A DNA stretch of 64,000 nt from Corynebacterium jeikeium (lineage in GTDB: Bacteria; Actinomycetota; Actinomycetes; Mycobacteriales; Mycobacteriaceae): positions 39,667 to 103,666 of the forward strand of contig NZ_JFCH01000027.1 of the NCBI RefSeq assembly GCF_000738175.1, in the 5' to 3' direction. Shown piece by piece: positions 54,931-63,569 of this stretch (position 1 is its first letter; the number at the start of each line of letters is the position of its first letter). The translations under genes were made by a program, and so were the position numbers. The notes beneath the pieces are model-generated. The model made no database searches, had not been told where the DNA came from, and worked only from the letters and a program-made list of their open reading frames with translations.

Positions 54931-54952
54931 GTCGCTCCTTTGTCGCTCCTTT
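54931..54952 (-). repeat. Duplicated ribosome-binding site before hom
   Basis: Two tandem copies of aaaggagcgac (minus strand) end at the hom ATG. Each contains aaggag; the nearer one has normal spacing (~6 bases), the other is 11 bases further away. Confidence 0.7.
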
Positions 54953-55065
54953 GTAAGGTCTCAATGAGAGGAAAGTTGGTAATTTTTTCTTAGGTTATCG
55001 CACCAATCTACCGTGCGACTAGACAAAGCTGTCCATTACCCCTATTTTGCCCTGTATCCAGGAGG

Positions 55066-56478
55066 TTACTCCTCCAAAGCCAGCACGTCGTCGATGGTTT
55101 CGCGGCGAATCATCAACCGCGCCTCGCCGTCGGCCACTCGCACCACCGGGGGTCGGGTCATCATGTTGTACCGAGAGGCCATCGCGTAGCAGTACGCACC
55201 CGTAGCGCCGATCATCAATAGGTCTCCGGGGCGAACGTCCTCCGGCACCAGCGCGTCATTGACCAGCACGTCGCCCGACTCGCAGTGGGAGCCCACGATG
55301 CGGGTCGGCAGCAATTCTCCGTCGACCTCGCGGTTGGCCACGCGGCAATCGTATTCCGCCTGGTATAGGGCGGGGCGGATGTTGTCGCTCATGCCGCCGT
55401 CGACGGAGATGTAGCGGCGGGTCATGCCTTCGGCCACCTCGACGTCCTTCACCGTGCCCACCCGGTAGAGCGTGATCATCGACGGTCCGGCAATCGCTCG
55501 GCCCGGCTCGACGTTGAGCTTCGGCTCGGGCACGCCGGCCGCCTCTGCTGCCTTGCGCACCTTGCTCTTGAGTTCGGACGCCACCTCTTCCACGTCCAGA
55601 GCCTCCTGATCCGGCATGTAGGCGATACCGTAGCCACCACCGAGATCGAGGGTATCCAGCGACGTAGGGGCGTCCGAAAGCGTCGCTGTGGAATCCAACA
55701 GCTGCTTCCACAGACCCAGCAGGCGCTCGGCGGCCAGGGCGAAGCCGGAGGCCTCGAACACCTGGGAGCCGACGTGACAGTGCAAGCCGCGCAGGCGCAC
55801 GCCATCAGCAGCGTGGCACGCCATGGCCGCATGATGGGCCGCCCCGGAGGCCAGGGAGAATCCGAACTTCTGATCCTCGTGGCTAGTGGCGATGAACTCG
55901 TGGGTATCGACGTGCACGCCAGGGGTCACACGCACCAGCACATCCTGGGACCTCCCCAGCTCGCCGGCGACCGTGGACAGCGCCTCGATCTCCTGCAGCG
56001 AGTCCACGACGATCAACTCCGCACCCTCGGAGACTGCCAGGCGCAAAAACTCCGGGGACTTGTTGTTGCCGTGCACGGTTATGCGCTCGGCGGGGAAGCC
56101 CGCCGCCAGGGCGACCTGCAGCTCGCCGAGGGAGGCAACGTCCAGGGATAGCCCCTCTTCCATCACCCAGCGGGCGACCGTCTTCGACAGGAACGCCTTG
56201 GAAGCGTAGTGCACGAAGTGCCCGCCACCGAAAGCCTTCGCCAGGCGGCGGCAGCGGGTGCGGAAGTCTTCCTCGTCCATCACGAACGCCGGCGTGCCAA
56301 ACGTCTCGGCGATCTCGGTGATCGGCACGCCACCGATGGTGACCTCACCCCGGTGCTCCCCTGCCGTTTCGCGACGAAGGGTCAGCGGGTAGACGTGCGC
56401 GGGAATCGCGTTGAACTCCGCGGTGCTGGCCGTGCGACGGCGCAACGGCGTGGAGTTCAGGTGAGTCTCCGGATCCAA
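55066..56478 (-). CDS. lysA: Diaminopimelate decarboxylase
   Basis: A 470-residue fold-type III PLP enzyme, the last step to lysine. PLP lysine is Lys94 in [20 protein letters not shown] and [11 protein letters not shown] are the phosphate- and substrate-binding segments of the barrel and C-terminal domains. The start is TTG 56478, with aggag 6 bases before it. It follows argS by 70 bases on the same strand, as in C. glutamicum. Confidence 0.96.
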   Translation of the reverse strand: MDPETHLNSTPLRRRTASTAEFNAIPAHVYPLTLRRETAGEHRGEVTIGGVPITEIAETFGTPAFVMDEEDFRTRCRRLAKAFGGGHFVHYASKAFLSKTVARWVMEEGLSLDVASLGELQVALAAGFPAERITVHGNNKSPEFLRLAVSEGAELIVVDSLQEIEALSTVAGELGRSQDVLVRVTPGVHVDTHEFIATSHEDQKFGFSLASGAAHHAAMACHAADGVRLRGLHCHVGSQVFEASGFALAAERLLGLWKQLLDSTATLSDAPTSLDTLDLGGGYGIAYMPDQEALDVEEVASELKSKVRKAAEAAGVPEPKLNVEPGRAIAGPSMITLYRVGTVKDVEVAEGMTRRYISVDGGMSDNIRPALYQAEYDCRVANREVDGELLPTRIVGSHCESGDVLVNDALVPEDVRPGDLLMIGATGAYCYAMASRYNMMTRPPVVRVADGEARLMIRRETIDDVLALEE

Positions 56479-56548
56479 GGGAATCTCCTAGGTGAGTGAA
56501 TTATCGGCAGGGGGCGGGAGGTGGTGGCGTCACAAAGAAAAACAACAA

Positions 56549-58219
56549 CTACATGCGCTCCGGGGCGGACACACCCAACAGCTCGAGCGCATTGGCCAGG
56601 GTCTGACGGGAAGCCGCGGCCAGGGACAGACGGGCGGCGAACAGGGCCTGGTTCTCGGCCACAGTCTGCTCGTCGTCGCTCGGCTTAGGCAGGATCTGGC
56701 AGGCATCGTAGAAACGGTGGAAAGTGCCGGCCAGGGACTCGGCGTAGCGAGCCACACGGTGCGGTTCGCGCAGCTCGGCGGCGGTCTTCACCACGGCTGG
56801 GAACTCGCCGAGGGTGCGGATCAGGTCGCCTTCGCGGTCGTGGGTCAGCAGGGAAAGGTCGGCGCCCTCGCGAGTAACGCCCAGGTCCGCGGCCTTGCGC
56901 GCCAGAGAGCACAGGCGGGCGTGCGCGTACTGGACGTAGAACACCGGGTTGTCGTTGGACTTCGAAGCCCACAGGTCCATGTCGATATCCAGGGAGGAGT
57001 CCACAGAGCTGCGGATCATCGCGTAACGGGCAGCGTCCACGCCGATGGCCTCCACCAGGTCATCCAGGGTGATGACGGTGCCGGCGCGCTTCGACATGCG
57101 CACGGCCTTGCCGTCCTTGACCAGGTTCACCAGCTGACCGATGAGCACCTCCACCTGCTGCGGGTCGTAACCCATGGCGGCAGCCGCCGCACGTAGGCGA
57201 GCGATGTAACCGTGGTGATCGGCACCCAGCATGTAAATGCACAGGTTGTGGCCACGATCGAACTTGTCGGCCACATAGGCAATATCACCAGCGATGTATG
57301 CCGCGTTGCCGTCAGACTTGATGACCACACGGTCCTTATCGTCGCCGAAGTTGGTGGAGCGCAGCCACCATGCACCGTCGGCTTCATAGAGGTTGCCGTT
57401 GTCCTTGATCTTCTGGATCGCAGCCTCCACCGCACCGGACTCGAACAGGGAGTTCTCGTGGAAGTACACGTCGAACTCCGTGCCGAACTCCGCGAGGGTG
57501 CGCTTGATGTGAGCGAACATCAGCTCCACGCCCTGGGATCGGAACAGTTCCTGTGCCTCGTCCGCGCCGAGCTGCTGCCAATCCGGGTTGGCCTCCACGA
57601 TCTGGGAGGCGATGTCCTGGATGTAATCGCCGCCGTAGCCGTCGTCCGGAGTGGGATCGCCCTTCGCGGCGGCCACCAGGGAGCGGGCAAAGCGGTCGAT
57701 CTGCGCGCCGTGGTCGTTGAAGTAGTACTCGCGGGTGACCTTCGCGCCGCGGGCGGTAAGCACGCACCCCAGGGAGTCGCCCACGGCCGCCCAGCGGGTA
57801 CCGCCCAAGTGGATCGGGCCAGTCGGGTTGGCGGAGACGAACTCCAAGTTGATGGCCGAGCCAGCGAGCTCGTCGCCGCGGCCGAAGTCTGCGCCGGCGG
57901 CAAGGATGTCCTCGACGATCTTGCCCTGCGCAGCGGCGGCCAGGCGGATGTTGATGAAGCCCGGCCCTGCGACAGTGGCTTCGTCGATGCCCTCGTGCGC
58001 ACCGAGGGATTCCGCCAGCCAGGTGCCGAACTCGCGCGGGTTCGTGCCGGCCTTCTTGGCCACCTGCATGGCGATGTTCGTTGCGTAGTCGCCGTGCTCC
58101 GGGTTGCGCGGGCGCTCCACGGTGGCGCTCTCCGGCACCACGGAGGAATCCAGACCGTGGGCATCCAGGGTCGTGCGGGCAGTTTCAGTAATCAGTTCAG
58201 ACAATTCAGCAGGAGTCAC
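56549..58219 (-). CDS. argS: Arginyl-tRNA synthetase
   Basis: A 556-residue class I synthetase. HIGH is HLGGTR in [13 protein letters not shown] and KMSK is [10 protein letters not shown]. The N-terminal Add1 domain and a C-terminal anticodon-binding domain are present. The frame is open to 58255; GTG 58219 is chosen because it matches the usual [10 protein letters not shown] start and has TAGTGT eight bases upstream. It is divergent from tRNA-Arg(CCG) and leads the argS-lysA unit. Confidence 0.97.
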   Translation of the reverse strand: MTPAELSELITETARTTLDAHGLDSSVVPESATVERPRNPEHGDYATNIAMQVAKKAGTNPREFGTWLAESLGAHEGIDEATVAGPGFINIRLAAAAQGKIVEDILAAGADFGRGDELAGSAINLEFVSANPTGPIHLGGTRWAAVGDSLGCVLTARGAKVTREYYFNDHGAQIDRFARSLVAAAKGDPTPDDGYGGDYIQDIASQIVEANPDWQQLGADEAQELFRSQGVELMFAHIKRTLAEFGTEFDVYFHENSLFESGAVEAAIQKIKDNGNLYEADGAWWLRSTNFGDDKDRVVIKSDGNAAYIAGDIAYVADKFDRGHNLCIYMLGADHHGYIARLRAAAAAMGYDPQQVEVLIGQLVNLVKDGKAVRMSKRAGTVITLDDLVEAIGVDAARYAMIRSSVDSSLDIDMDLWASKSNDNPVFYVQYAHARLCSLARKAADLGVTREGADLSLLTHDREGDLIRTLGEFPAVVKTAAELREPHRVARYAESLAGTFHRFYDACQILPKPSDDEQTVAENQALFAARLSLAAASRQTLANALELLGVSAPERM

Positions 58220-58227
58220 AGCATTAA

Positions 58228-58233
58228 ACACTA
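58228..58233 (-). promoter_or_regulatory. Candidate -10 box (TAGTGT) of leaderless argS
   Basis: TAGTGT, then eight bases, then GTG 58219. It supports the GTG as both transcription and translation start. Confidence 0.45.
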
Positions 58234-58236
58234 GCA

Positions 58237-58255
58237 GTGAGGTCGGACACCTCAC
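58237..58255. promoter_or_regulatory. Perfect inverted repeat over the argS -35 region
   Basis: gtgaggt-5-acctcac, 7-bp arms. Relative to a start at 58219 it covers about -18 to -36, the place of a repressor operator. It is also 18 bases before the likely -35 of the divergent tRNA gene. Confidence 0.5.
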
Positions 58256-58271
58256 GCAGTGGCGGAGGTGA

Positions 58272-58302
58272 TTGAACTACTGCCCCGGTGCAGTGCTAGA
58301 CT
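58272..58302 (+). promoter_or_regulatory. Promoter of tRNA-Arg
   Basis: TTGAAC (58272-58277), a 19-base spacer and TAGACT (58297-58302), 44 bases before the tRNA. The spacer is a little long. Confidence 0.5.
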
Positions 58303-58346
58303 TTCAACCCGTATTGACGTGAACACAAAGTGAACCGCCGATACGC

Positions 58347-58419
58347 GCCTTCGTAGCTCAGGGGATAGAGCACTGGTTTCCGGTACCAGGGGTCGTGAGT
58401 TCGAATCTCGCCGAGGGCA
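58347..58419 (+). tRNA. tRNA-Arg (anticodon CCG)
   Basis: Folds as a full cloverleaf: acceptor gccttcg/cgagggc (one G-U), D stem gctc/gagc, anticodon stem ctggt/accag with loop ttccggt (anticodon CCG, reading CGG), T stem gtgag/ctcgc with ttcgaat loop, discriminator A. CCA is not encoded. It is the tRNA charged by the divergent argS product. Confidence 0.95.
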
Positions 58420-58451
58420 CTCTTTTCAAGCCAGGGGCACTCGGGGTGTTC

Positions 58452-59084
58452 TTATTCCTCCGATTTCCTCGGATCGAACTCTACCGAGTCGATGATCGCC
58501 TCGATCTCTTCCTCGGACAGGGTGAGCGCCAAGATCTCAACTCCAGCGGCTCCACCGCTTCCTGCGGAGACGAACACCCACGCGCCGTGCAGAGTCTTGC
58601 CGGACTTTTCGTTCGTCGTCCAAGTGGTCAGCTTGGCCTCGTCGGCGTTTTCGATATCCAGGTCGCGGGACTCGCCTAGTTCGAAGTCTCTTCCGTGGGT
58701 GGTTCGGAACTGGGCGTTCACTTCGAAGTACCCCATCGTGGCGGTTGCCGTAGGCCCTTGCCCCTGGTCAGAGCTCAGACGAATCACGTCCGTTGGCTCT
58801 TTATCGGCCTCTTTGTCCGCGTTAGACCAAGACGTGGTGAAACCATTCTCCGTTGGTTTGAAGTCCTCGGTCTCTTCCCAATCTGCTGGAACTTCGAGGG
58901 AGATTCGCCCTTCCTCAACCCGCTGCATTCCTTCGGTCACGGACTGTGCCGAGTTTTCGGCCTGATCCGAATCTTCGGAAGCAATGAGGCTGCACGACCC
59001 CAGTAGGGCGGCTGAGGTGATTACTGCAGCGATCTTTACTGCTAGCGAATGGGACTTTGAGCGAGGCTTTGAGTGGGACTTCAT
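58452..59084 (-). CDS. Putative lipoprotein
   Basis: A 210-residue protein with a signal peptide ending in the lipobox LLGSC (Cys31), so it should be lipid-anchored outside the membrane. The mature part starts with an acidic linker and a beta-rich domain (ISLEVPADWEETEDFKPTENG ... HGAWVFVSAG), a LpqN/PsbP-like pattern but not firmly assignable. ATG 59084 has aggag 8 bases before it; a possible -10 TATTAT is at 59117-59122. It converges with tRNA-Arg. Confidence 0.8.
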   Translation of the reverse strand: MKSHSKPRSKSHSLAVKIAAVITSAALLGSCSLIASEDSDQAENSAQSVTEGMQRVEEGRISLEVPADWEETEDFKPTENGFTTSWSNADKEADKEPTDVIRLSSDQGQGPTATATMGYFEVNAQFRTTHGRDFELGESRDLDIENADEAKLTTWTTNEKSGKTLHGAWVFVSAGSGGAAGVEILALTLSEEEIEAIIDSVEFDPRKSEE

Positions 59085-59098
59085 GGGAGCACTCCTAA

Positions 59099-59530
59099 GT
59101 GTTCTCTTCTGTGGCGATAATAACGTCGCTTTGGGGCACTCGCTGGGTATTCTTAAAGCAATTCTTATTGCCCTCAAAGGTCTCAAAGGACTCAGAGGCT
59201 AAGTCCCCGGCACCTACCCCGGGCGGTTCGCAGCAGCAGACGAACACCACCGGCGAGGTGGTCATTGGCCACACTGAGGCGCCGGGGCAGGCGAACCCAT
59301 CCGTCATGAATAAGACGATCGCCTCTTGCGGGGATCCCTCGATGCACGAGACCGGCACAACTTTCTTTACCGACGGAACGTCGGGGTGGACGTCGACGTG
59401 TGCCAACAAGATGATGGCCGCCCGCCCGGCCGAGCCTGCACCCGCGCCGGATGATTCTTACTACGAGGGATACCTCGACGGTTATGACGACGCGCAGTAT
59501 GACTACTACGACGAGTACAGCGACTACTAG
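59099..59530 (+). CDS. Hypothetical acidic, Tyr-rich protein
   Basis: A 143-residue protein of unknown function. The N-terminus may be a signal or anchor (VAIITSLWGTRWVF), then a Pro/Gln/Thr linker, a small central segment with two cysteines (IASCGDP ... TSTCANK), and a C-terminal tail of Asp, Glu and Tyr (YYEGYLDGYDDAQYDYYDEY). The start is uncertain (GTG 59099 or later). Its stop shares a CTAG with the stop of the convergent SMC-like gene, a common tail-to-tail arrangement, which supports that it is real. It is divergent from the lipoprotein gene. Confidence 0.55.
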   Translation: MFSSVAIITSLWGTRWVFLKQFLLPSKVSKDSEAKSPAPTPGGSQQQTNTTGEVVIGHTEAPGQANPSVMNKTIASCGDPSMHETGTTFFTDGTSGWTSTCANKMMAARPAEPAPAPDDSYYEGYLDGYDDAQYDYYDEYSDY

Positions 59531-62277
59531 GAACTAGCTCCGGCTTTCTTTAGGCTGTCGATACTCTGGAAATCCACGCCCGGGATCCGGGAGAACCTAT
59601 CCTTGTCGCAGGTCAGGACGATTATCTGATTATCCCGCCCCAAGGCGCCAAGCACCTTGTTCATGCTCTTGGCCCGGTCGGTATCGCTGAATCCCAGCAC
59701 GTCGTCCAGGAATATCGGCACCCCGCTGCCGTCGTGCCCCACCAGGCGGGCGATGGCAAGCAACTGCAGAATCTCCACCTGCTCCTGCGCACCGCCGGAG
59801 AGCTGCTCCTTGTCCAACCGCACGTTGCCGATAGCGCGGCTCGAAACCTGGAACTTCTCATCGACGTCCAGATCAACATCGCTGCCAAAGACAATCCCGG
59901 AGAGCTTGTTCAGGGCCTTGCGATACGGCTCGGAGTACTTTTCCTGCATCCGCTTCCGCGATTCCTGAACCACTTGATGCAGTAGCTCCGCGGCATCCGC
60001 CTGCCTGCGCAGCCTAGCCACCACGCCCTCCAAGCGTTTGACTTCCGCCTCCGCCTGCACCTTGGTTTCTGCGGAACCGCGAGCCTGCCCGAGCTTGGCG
60101 TTCAAGGCGGCAATGTCCACGCGGCATTCCTGTACCTGCTGGTTCAGCATGTTTACCCGGCTCCGAGCCCCCTCGAAGCTCGCCTGCACGTCCGCCACGT
60201 CGCCGAGCTCGCCTACTTCCTGCCTCTTGGAATCGAGCTTTTCGCGTGCCGCATCCACGGCCTGTGCTGCCTGGGTACGCTTCGCGTTCAGTTCTTCGTC
60301 GGAGTATCGCTCGCGGGCTGCTTCCAGATCCTTCGCTGCCGCATCCAGCTGCTGTTGCAGGTTTTCCACCTTCGCTTCGTACTGGATCTTCCGCTCGATC
60401 GCGTCGCTGTTCTGTAGGGAAAGCAACCGTCCGTTGGCTTCGTCACGGGCTCGGGTGGCTGCCTCCAGCGCGGCACCTTCTTCTGCTTCGTCGATGTTTT
60501 CGCCGGCTTCCACGTTGGCGTCACTACGCAGGGAGCTACTGGTTTCCAGTAGCTTCTCGACCTCGGCGGTGAGGTTTTCCACCTGACCGTTCAGGTCGGA
60601 AAGCGTTCGCTTGCCGAGGATGGCCTTGAGGCTCGCACGCTGGTCACGCAGGGTTTCCTCGTCCTCGTTCCGTGCCCGAACGGCACGCCCAAACTCTTCA
60701 AGGACTTCCGCGCGCGGATCCTCGAGCGCAATATGCTCGCGCCCGACCGCCGATAGTTCCGCATTGACTTTCTGCAGCGCCTCGTCGACGTTCAGGTCGA
60801 GGTTGCTGGAATCCTGCGCCGGGGTGACGCGCACCTCGTATTCACCCAGGCCAACGGTCCATTCGGTGGTGACCTTCTTTTCCAGGCCGCTCTCCCCCAG
60901 GGTGGCCTCCACTCCGTTGTCCACGATGGTGCTGTCGGCCGGCCCTGCGATATGCACGGAAGTCGCGCCCGCATCGCGGATCTTTATCTGCGCGTCCAGG
61001 TCCGTCATCGCCTCACGGATCCTCTGTTCCGCCTGCGGCGTGGCCGGGTTGCGATCCACCTTTTGAGCCAGCTCCGCTACCTTCGCGTCCAGCTTCACCG
61101 CGCTATCCCGCTCCTCCGTCGCGGACTCCAGCCGCCCCTGGATGTCCGCCGCGTTCTTTAGCGCGGTGGCCAGCTTGGCACGCTTATCCGCACGCACGTA
61201 CGCGGCGTGGGCACTATCGAAGGCTCTCTTCGCCTCGTCGCGCTCGGCCTGTTGTTCCTCTGCCCTTTTCTGGACGCCACGTAGCTCCTCCGTCGCTGTT
61301 TTGAGCGACTGTTCTAGCTCCCCCTGCGCTAGCTTCTGCTTCTCCCGCGCCTCGGATGCCTCTTGCCATCGCCCGACCTGGTCCTGTTTCAGTTCCAGCT
61401 CGTTTTCCAGGGCGCTTAAGGCCTCCGCGATCTTCTTCGCAGCCTCTAACCGCTCGGCGCATTCGTCGAACTCTTTCTGCGCATCCGGTAGATCGTCTTC
61501 GGCATCGGCGCGCTGAATCTGTTTGGATTCGATTTCGCGGATCGCTGCCTGCGCATTGTTGTACTCAAGCTTGGCGGTCGCTAGGGCTTCCTGCGCACTC
61601 GCCAAATCTGCCTCGGCGGCGGCCAGCTCTCCCTTGGAATTTCTGTTGGCTCGGCGGTCCCGCAGCTTCTTGTCCTCGTCGTCGATCAGGCGGACTAGCA
61701 GCTCCGCGGCGCCCTGGTCATTTTCGCTGATACCACTGGCGGCGCTCACTGTGGCGTCATCACCGGCGGTGCGCAGGGCCGAGGACAGGGAGGGGATGGC
61801 CGTGAAGTCGAGTGCGTCCAGGCGCTGTCCTTGGCTGACGAAGAGTGCCTCGCGCAGGGCGGAGTCGATGCTCTCGTTCAGCAGCTCGCTGAACTTCTCC
61901 ATTGCCTGGTCGCCGGTGTAGTTGCGCACGGAGGGGCGCAGCACATCTAGGAGCACCTTCTTTTTCTCGAAGTCCTTGGTGTACTCCACCAGGTTCTCGC
62001 CCAACTGCATACGGGCGGTGATCTTTGGCTTGGTGCCGCTGCCCACGGGGAAAAAGCCACTGACTTTCTTGGAGGTCGTCGAGACTTTCCAATCCGAAAG
62101 CAGCAGGCCAAAGGCGTTCATCAGGCTGGATTTTCCGGCCTCGTTGCTGCCGTGAACGACGGTCACACCCGTGGCGCTTGGGGCAAAGTGCGCGGACTCA
62201 ATGCCCGCGAAGTTGCGCACATCCAAGTTCTCCAGCACGAAGCTGGCTTTTGGCGATGCCTTGGTAGAAGATGTCAT
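59527..62277 (-). CDS. SMC/Rad50-like AAA ATPase without zinc hook (Rv1278-type)
   Basis: A 916-residue protein with Walker A HGSNEAGKSS (43-51), long coiled coils (about 200-400 and 500-780), signature LSGGAQEQV (826-834) and Walker B PIFLDDVLGFSD (854-865). At the coil apex (about 432-498) there is a beta-rich insert (SVHIAGPADSTIVDNGVEA ... TEWTVGLGEYEVRV) instead of the CxxC hook; the three cysteines (273, 718, 890) form no CxxC. It forms a pair with the phosphoesterase gene 20 bases upstream. In M. tuberculosis Rv1277/Rv1278 occupy the same neighbourhood. Likely a DNA-end processing complex; function unproven. Confidence 0.82.
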   Translation of the reverse strand: MTSSTKASPKASFVLENLDVRNFAGIESAHFAPSATGVTVVHGSNEAGKSSLMNAFGLLLSDWKVSTTSKKVSGFFPVGSGTKPKITARMQLGENLVEYTKDFEKKKVLLDVLRPSVRNYTGDQAMEKFSELLNESIDSALREALFVSQGQRLDALDFTAIPSLSSALRTAGDDATVSAASGISENDQGAAELLVRLIDDEDKKLRDRRANRNSKGELAAAEADLASAQEALATAKLEYNNAQAAIREIESKQIQRADAEDDLPDAQKEFDECAERLEAAKKIAEALSALENELELKQDQVGRWQEASEAREKQKLAQGELEQSLKTATEELRGVQKRAEEQQAERDEAKRAFDSAHAAYVRADKRAKLATALKNAADIQGRLESATEERDSAVKLDAKVAELAQKVDRNPATPQAEQRIREAMTDLDAQIKIRDAGATSVHIAGPADSTIVDNGVEATLGESGLEKKVTTEWTVGLGEYEVRVTPAQDSSNLDLNVDEALQKVNAELSAVGREHIALEDPRAEVLEEFGRAVRARNEDEETLRDQRASLKAILGKRTLSDLNGQVENLTAEVEKLLETSSSLRSDANVEAGENIDEAEEGAALEAATRARDEANGRLLSLQNSDAIERKIQYEAKVENLQQQLDAAAKDLEAARERYSDEELNAKRTQAAQAVDAAREKLDSKRQEVGELGDVADVQASFEGARSRVNMLNQQVQECRVDIAALNAKLGQARGSAETKVQAEAEVKRLEGVVARLRRQADAAELLHQVVQESRKRMQEKYSEPYRKALNKLSGIVFGSDVDLDVDEKFQVSSRAIGNVRLDKEQLSGGAQEQVEILQLLAIARLVGHDGSGVPIFLDDVLGFSDTDRAKSMNKVLGALGRDNQIIVLTCDKDRFSRIPGVDFQSIDSLKKAGASS

Positions 62278-62297
62278 TTCCTTGCCGTCCCTCTCCC

Positions 62298-63566
62298 CTA
62301 GTTAGCCTTCTCCGCCTGGTGTGCCAAGCGCACGAGCAGTCGCAGCGCATCCTGCGCCTGCTGTGCCCGCTCTACCCGTTGCGGATCCTTGCTATCGGAA
62401 TTCGCCAGCTGCTGCAGTTCTTCCACCGCCTCGCCGACAAAACCTTGACTGAGCAGCCCCTCGGAAAGCTCGTCCTCGTCGGGAATAACATGCAGCTTCA
62501 TTAGCCGCTCGCGCGCGTATAAAGCAGCGAAGGTCGGCGCGATCTTCGTGATCCGCTCGTCCAGGTAAGCGGCATCGTGGACGGACAGCGTTCCCTCCAG
62601 CGCGTACTTCACCACGGTGGTGCGCTTTGCGTCGATTCCCTCTAGCCGCTCCAGGAACTCGTCGATATCCGCCGCCGAGTTCACCGTCGCGTTCAGCGCC
62701 TTGAATGCCCAGCGCCCGACCGGAACCTCCTCTACCTGAACGTCCGCCTGTTGTGCTGGTCGCGCCGGATCCACCGCGATGTCCACCATCAGCACGTTTC
62801 CGGAGTTCGCTTCGCCACCCCCGTCTGGTTCAACGAAGGCCGTGACCTCCTGTGCGCCTGAGTACCACACCCGCGCCCGTGATGCGTCCGCGTCCAGCGG
62901 CATTGTCGAGTGCGTGTCACCCAGCGCCACGTAGTCCACCTTCCGCTCGCGGCACGCCCGGGCTGCGTTGTCTACGTCGATGCGGTCTAGATCATCCTTG
63001 TCGCCGAAGGAGCCTACTGCCCCGTGCCCCACCAGCACGCGCACACCCGCTCCCTGCACCGGCTCCAAATCTCTCAGCGCGGCCGCCACCAGGTCCTCGT
63101 CCGCGTTCTTCCCCCGCAGCGGGGCACCCACAATCTCGAGAGGAACACCAGCCGCGCCCGCGCCACCGGAGTTCGGCACCGCCACTGGAGCCGAATCCCT
63201 AAGCACATAAACATTCGCCAGTTCGGTGAACTCCTCCCGGTGGTACACGCTGGCCGCGTCCAGCGGATCATGGTTTCCAGGCAGAAGGAACACCGGCACT
63301 TTTGTGCGCTTTAGCACGTCCATCGCACGCCCGTAAATCTCTGGTTTCAGCAGGTTATCGTCGAAGACATCGCCTGCCACCACGATGGCATCACACTGCC
63401 TTTCCTCCGCGAGGTCCAACAGCGCCTCGACCGCCGTCAACCGCGATTCATCAAAACGCGACTGCGCCTCGCTGCTCAAGAAGCGGCGCTTCATCCCCAA
63501 TTGCCAATCCGACGTGTGCAAGATCCGCACCCGGTGCGCCGATGTTGTTGCCATAGGTTGTGCCAT
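62298..63566 (-). CDS. Mre11/SbcD-like metallophosphoesterase (Rv1277-type)
   Basis: A 422-residue protein with phosphoesterase motifs: HTSDWQLG (motif I, with Gln where His is usual), VVAGDVFDD (motif II), LPGNHDPLD (motif III), LVGHGAVG (IV) and VALGDTHS (V, with Asp where His is usual in GHxH). An acidic C-terminal capping domain follows. It is probably the nuclease partner of the SMC-like ATPase. It starts 3 bases after the upstream partial gene, so translation may be coupled. Confidence 0.82.
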   Translation of the reverse strand: MAQPMATTSAHRVRILHTSDWQLGMKRRFLSSEAQSRFDESRLTAVEALLDLAEERQCDAIVVAGDVFDDNLLKPEIYGRAMDVLKRTKVPVFLLPGNHDPLDAASVYHREEFTELANVYVLRDSAPVAVPNSGGAGAAGVPLEIVGAPLRGKNADEDLVAAALRDLEPVQGAGVRVLVGHGAVGSFGDKDDLDRIDVDNAARACRERKVDYVALGDTHSTMPLDADASRARVWYSGAQEVTAFVEPDGGGEANSGNVLMVDIAVDPARPAQQADVQVEEVPVGRWAFKALNATVNSAADIDEFLERLEGIDAKRTTVVKYALEGTLSVHDAAYLDERITKIAPTFAALYARERLMKLHVIPDEDELSEGLLSQGFVGEAVEELQQLANSDSKDPQRVERAQQAQDALRLLVRLAHQAEKAN

Positions 63567-63569
63567 GCC

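Noticed and set aside
54961..55065. Leader peptide, attenuator or riboswitch upstream of hom or lysA
   Set aside because: No run of Thr, Ile or Lys codons, and no lysine-riboswitch core; only a small ggagg/cctcc hairpin at the lysA stop.
58347..58440. Phage or island attachment site at the 3' end of tRNA-Arg
   Set aside because: Only a short gggcactc is repeated nearby and no integrase gene is present.
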